Shown here piece by piece: positions 6,698-8,974 of a stretch of DNA of 8,974 nucleotides. The notes under the pieces are model-generated. The model saw only the letters and a list, made by a program, of their open reading frames with translations. It did no database searches and was not told where the DNA came from. Source of the stretch: Anaerolineaceae bacterium (GTDB lineage: Bacteria > Chloroflexota > Anaerolineae > Anaerolineales > Anaerolineaceae); NCBI GenBank assembly GCA_003448875.1, contig DLXG01000291.1, forward strand, positions 1-8,974. The letters run 5' to 3'. The stretch's first letter is position 1. Each line of letters opens with the position of its first letter. A program made the position numbers and the translations under genes.

Positions 6698-8230
6698 ATG
6701 AGTAAAACTTTTCACTGTCCCAGTTGCGGCGCGCCGCTCTCGCAACCTGCTCGCGATCAGGGAATTGTTGCCTGCACCTACTGCCACTCGTCGGTCATCG
6801 TACCGGCTGAATTGCGGCGCACTTCGTCCGGTGAGAATGTCCTGACCCCAGCAGAAAGCCTGTTCAATCTGCCGGAGCTGGCTTCCACAATGCGGGAAGC
6901 CGCCAATCTGACCCGGGCAGGCCGTCAGGAAGCTGCCCTCCGCCTGCTGCAAGAAAAACTGGGTATGGATACTGCCGAATCAAGCCGGGTCATCACCCAA
7001 ATGGAACAGGGGCAAATCGTCCAAATCGGCGAGGTTGAAAACCGCTTCTCCAGCCGCTCGACAACTCTGGCTGGAGAAGATGCCCAACAACTTTTCGACT
7101 TGCTTAACAAGGGTAAAGATGAAGAAGCCATCCAATACTATCGTCGGATAACCGGCGCAAATCCAGAGGATGCCCAAAGTGCCGTATCTGCCCTGCGTAT
7201 GACCACGACACTATTGGATAAACCAGACCGATTGACCAGCCCACAGGCAGCCAAAATTGCTAAGGGAGCCGCTTCGCTTTTTGCGTTAAGCGGTTGCCTT
7301 ACCTTCCTCGTGATCTCCCTCGTTTCACTCTTAACTTTTGGGATTGTCTTTTGGGCGCTGGTGTCGGATGGCGGCCCATTGGAAGGCTGGTGGATGACGG
7401 TCAATCCTTTTGCGCGTGAACAGGTGGTATTATCCTTCGGCAGAGAGGGCATCAGCAACGGCAGTTTCGATGACCCCCGTTCAATCGCAGTTGATGGGCA
7501 GGGTCATATTTATGTCAGCGACTACCGCACCGGCAGGGTGCAGCAGTTCGACCCGCAGGGCAATTTTCTCAACCTCTGGATTGAAGAAGGCAGTCCGCAA
7601 TTCAGCGCATCCGGCAAACCGACCATTTTCTCGCTGGCTGTCAACCGCGACGGCATCCTCCATATCGTCCATGACGGCAGCATTTACCGCCGCAATACAG
7701 CCGACGGCAGTCCACTTAGCCCAATTCTAATTAATCGCATGAGCATCAATCAGGTTTTCATTACCAGAGAAGGTAAAATCGCCGTGATTGCTAACGGTGA
7801 TGACCTTGCCCTGCTCACACCGGATGGAGAAATCGAATGGATGATCAATGATGCCATCGAGAGCGTGGCCGGTGAAAGTGAATTGACCGCCTATCTCAGC
7901 GGGGATGGTTTGGGTAATTTTTATCTGGCAGGTGGATTCACCTACGGGATATTTAAGTATTCTTCGGAGGGAAAGTACCTCAACCGCTTTGGAAGCCGCG
8001 GTGAGGGTACCGGTCAGTTCAGTGCCATCCATGCAGTGCGGGTTGATTCTCAGGGACGGATCTATGTCAGCGATATAAAAGGCATTCTGGTGTTCAGCCC
8101 TGACGGGCAATATCTCCGAACCCTGCCGGTTCAGGGCGTTGCCTTCGGCATGGACATCACACCGGACGATCGGTTGTATCTGATCACCAATCAGCCGAAG
8201 GTGATGGTTTATCAGTTGGGCAAAGATTAG
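6698..8230 (+). CDS. Zinc ribbon - helical repeat - transmembrane - NHL propeller protein
   Basis: A 510-residue composite protein of unknown function. Residues 7-29 form a zinc ribbon (CPSC at 7-10, CTYC at 26-29). Residues about 66-104 and 133-166 are two similar helix-rich repeats resembling the C-terminal fold of ribosomal protein L7/L12 (AIQYYRRITGANPEDAQ in the second). One long hydrophobic helix spans about 193-222. Several Lys/Arg residues precede it and none follow closely, so by the positive-inside rule the N-terminus is cytoplasmic and the C-terminus extracytoplasmic. From 244 to the end the protein resembles an NHL beta-propeller: FGREGISNGSFDDPRSIAV with HIYVSDYRTGRVQQFD near 244-295, and RFGSRGEGTGQF with RIYVSDIKGILVFSPDG near 430-476. 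The middle blades are diverged. It starts 12 bp after icd with GAAGG five bases before its ATG, so cotranscription is likely, although no functional link to the TCA cycle is evident. A sensing or protein-binding role is a guess. Confidence 0.85.
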   Translation: MSKTFHCPSCGAPLSQPARDQGIVACTYCHSSVIVPAELRRTSSGENVLTPAESLFNLPELASTMREAANLTRAGRQEAALRLLQEKLGMDTAESSRVITQMEQGQIVQIGEVENRFSSRSTTLAGEDAQQLFDLLNKGKDEEAIQYYRRITGANPEDAQSAVSALRMTTTLLDKPDRLTSPQAAKIAKGAASLFALSGCLTFLVISLVSLLTFGIVFWALVSDGGPLEGWWMTVNPFAREQVVLSFGREGISNGSFDDPRSIAVDGQGHIYVSDYRTGRVQQFDPQGNFLNLWIEEGSPQFSASGKPTIFSLAVNRDGILHIVHDGSIYRRNTADGSPLSPILINRMSINQVFITREGKIAVIANGDDLALLTPDGEIEWMINDAIESVAGESELTAYLSGDGLGNFYLAGGFTYGIFKYSSEGKYLNRFGSRGEGTGQFSAIHAVRVDSQGRIYVSDIKGILVFSPDGQYLRTLPVQGVAFGMDITPDDRLYLITNQPKVMVYQLGKD

Positions 8231-8789
8231 CCTGCAAACTTTGCCAGCCTTGCCTGCCCAAAAAGTAGCGCAATTCTTCTTCGAACACCTTTGCCAGCGG
8301 CTGGGCCGATTCAGCCGGGCGCAGGCAGCTGCCGGCCTCTTCCAGAAGCGCATCCCGTTCATCCAGCGTGATTTGCCCCTCTTCGGTCAAATCCAGCGGG
8401 TGCAGAATGCAATAAAACGGCTTAAAACGCCATGGATGCAGGCCGGCCTGTTCAGCGGCCACCTGCAAAGCGCACTTGTGATCATCCCGCAAAAACACGC
8501 ACGCCGTACCGCCATAATGGCTGGCATCCGGCAGAACTCGACTGTGAATCACACGGCCGCTTGGCACAAAGGGATCGTCTTCAATTTCGCCTTCCACCCA
8601 GCCGTGCGGATCGTTCAAATCCATCGGCATGTGCGGTATGATTAAGGGCGCATGGAAGCGAATTTCCTCCCATTCCGCCAGATCCAGCCATACACCGTAA
8701 AGGCAGCAAGCTGCGCGGCATTCACTCAACCGGCAGCGCCGCATCGGTTCAGATTGCAGCAAACGGGAATGAAGGGTAAATTCCACCAT
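8184..8789 (-). CDS. DUF3109/YkgJ-like cysteine-cluster protein
   Basis: A 201-residue protein with a conserved-looking cysteine set. C-x4-C-x3-CC occurs near the N-terminus (Cys19, 24, 28, 29, in CRLSECRAACC). C-x8-C follows in the middle (Cys97 and Cys106), then Cys127 in FKPFYCILHPLDL. This arrangement, with the KP-x2-C-x2-HP segment, resembles DUF3109 and the wider YkgJ-type families, which are suspected to bind zinc or an iron-sulfur cluster. No function is established. The ATG at 8789 was chosen because a -10-like box lies just upstream; an in-frame GTG at 8807 would add six residues but has no ribosome binding site. The last 47 bases overlap the 3' end of the propeller gene on the opposite strand. 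The family assignment is by motif recognition only. Confidence 0.75.
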   Translation of the reverse strand: MVEFTLHSRLLQSEPMRRCRLSECRAACCLYGVWLDLAEWEEIRFHAPLIIPHMPMDLNDPHGWVEGEIEDDPFVPSGRVIHSRVLPDASHYGGTACVFLRDDHKCALQVAAEQAGLHPWRFKPFYCILHPLDLTEEGQITLDERDALLEEAGSCLRPAESAQPLAKVFEEELRYFLGRQGWQSLQANLCPTDKPSPSADW

Positions 8790-8797
8790 CAGGCGCA

Positions 8798-8803
8798 ATT
8801 TTA
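8798..8803 (-). promoter_or_regulatory. -10-like element of the cysteine-cluster gene, possibly leaderless
   Basis: On the - strand TAAAAT occupies 8803-8798, eight bases before ATG 8789. No Shine-Dalgarno sequence precedes the ATG and no clear -35 was found. The spacing is like that of the lipoprotein gene and suggests transcription starting at or near the ATG. Confidence 0.35.
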
Positions 8804-8807
8804 ACAC

Positions 8808-8813
8808 AGGAGG
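8808..8813 (+). promoter_or_regulatory. Strong ribosome binding site of the RpiB-like gene
   Basis: A perfect AGGAGG with a six-base spacer to ATG 8820. It lies inside the 30-bp divergent gap and fixes the start of the last gene. Confidence 0.85.
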
Positions 8814-8819
8814 TCAGAG

Positions 8820-8974
8820 ATGAAGTTAGCGGTAGCAGCCGACGAGTATCACCATGTCGTTGGGGTGGTGCTTTCAGAACTGGAAAAGATGGGGCATTCG
8901 GTTGCATATTTCGGCCCCCGCCCCGAAGCCCCGCCCGCTCAGCCGCAGCATTACTGGCCGGTCGTGGCCCGCCG
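8820..8974 (+). CDS. RpiB/LacA/LacB-like sugar-phosphate isomerase, 3'-truncated by the window edge
   Basis: Only the first 51 codons are inside the window. The translation starts MKLAVAADEYHHVVGVVLSE, followed by LEKMGHSVAYFGP and WPVVARR. This matches the N-terminal Rossmann-like layout of ribose-5-phosphate isomerase B and the galactose-6-phosphate isomerase subunits: a first strand ending in Asp8, a helix, then GH-x-V and an FG turn. The usual SDHAG loop is replaced by ADEYHH: the aspartate is kept, but the histidine next to it is Glu. Similar D-E variants exist among RpiB-like proteins of unproven substrate, so the pentose-phosphate reaction should not be assumed. The strong AGGAGG site upstream supports the start. 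Its promoter must lie within the 5' part of the divergent cysteine-cluster gene or in the 30-bp gap. Confidence 0.7.
   Translation, partial: MKLAVAADEYHHVVGVVLSELEKMGHSVAYFGPRPEAPPAQPQHYWPVVAR

Noticed and set aside
7727..8362. 211-codon open frame on the - strand across the end of the propeller gene and the start of the next gene's region
   Set aside because: It is antisense to two genes with clear domain signatures, has no recognisable motif of its own and no ribosome binding site. It is a codon-bias shadow.

Overview
The window (8,974 bp, moderately GC-rich, densely coding) holds eight genes, one cut at each edge. The best taxonomic guess is a Chloroflexota bacterium of the Anaerolineae type. 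The clues are a lipoprotein with a long Thr/Pro/Arg linker, a Thermus-like isocitrate dehydrogenase with a C-terminal extension, and a zinc-ribbon/NHL membrane protein. This is inference from protein style; no rRNA or other marker is present. No tRNA, rRNA, CRISPR array, insertion sequence or phage gene is visible.

Left part (1-3983, + strand): the 3' part of a PAS-PAS-GGDEF diguanylate cyclase, a 143-bp gap with a good -10 element, then a probable two-gene operon of polyphosphate kinase 1 (ppk) and a YjbQ/UPF0047-family enzyme. Middle (3995-5089, - strand): a secreted lipoprotein convergent with yjbQ, only 11 bp away. A 153-bp divergent gap separates it from the next block.

Right part: icd (5243-6685) and, 12 bp later, a membrane protein (6698-8230) made of a zinc ribbon, two helical repeats, one transmembrane helix and an NHL propeller. 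A cysteine-cluster protein on the - strand (8184-8789) overlaps the end of the propeller gene tail to tail. Thirty bases beyond its start, a RpiB/LacA/LacB-like isomerase gene begins on the + strand and runs off the window.

Most of the content is housekeeping: c-di-GMP signalling, polyphosphate storage, TCA cycle and sugar-phosphate metabolism. The more unusual items are NAD-type coenzyme residues in an isocitrate dehydrogenase whose family is usually labelled NADP-dependent, the composite zinc-ribbon/NHL protein with an internal L7/L12-like duplication, and two - strand genes whose -10-like boxes lie so close to the ATG that leaderless transcription is likely. No clear new defence or mobile system was found.
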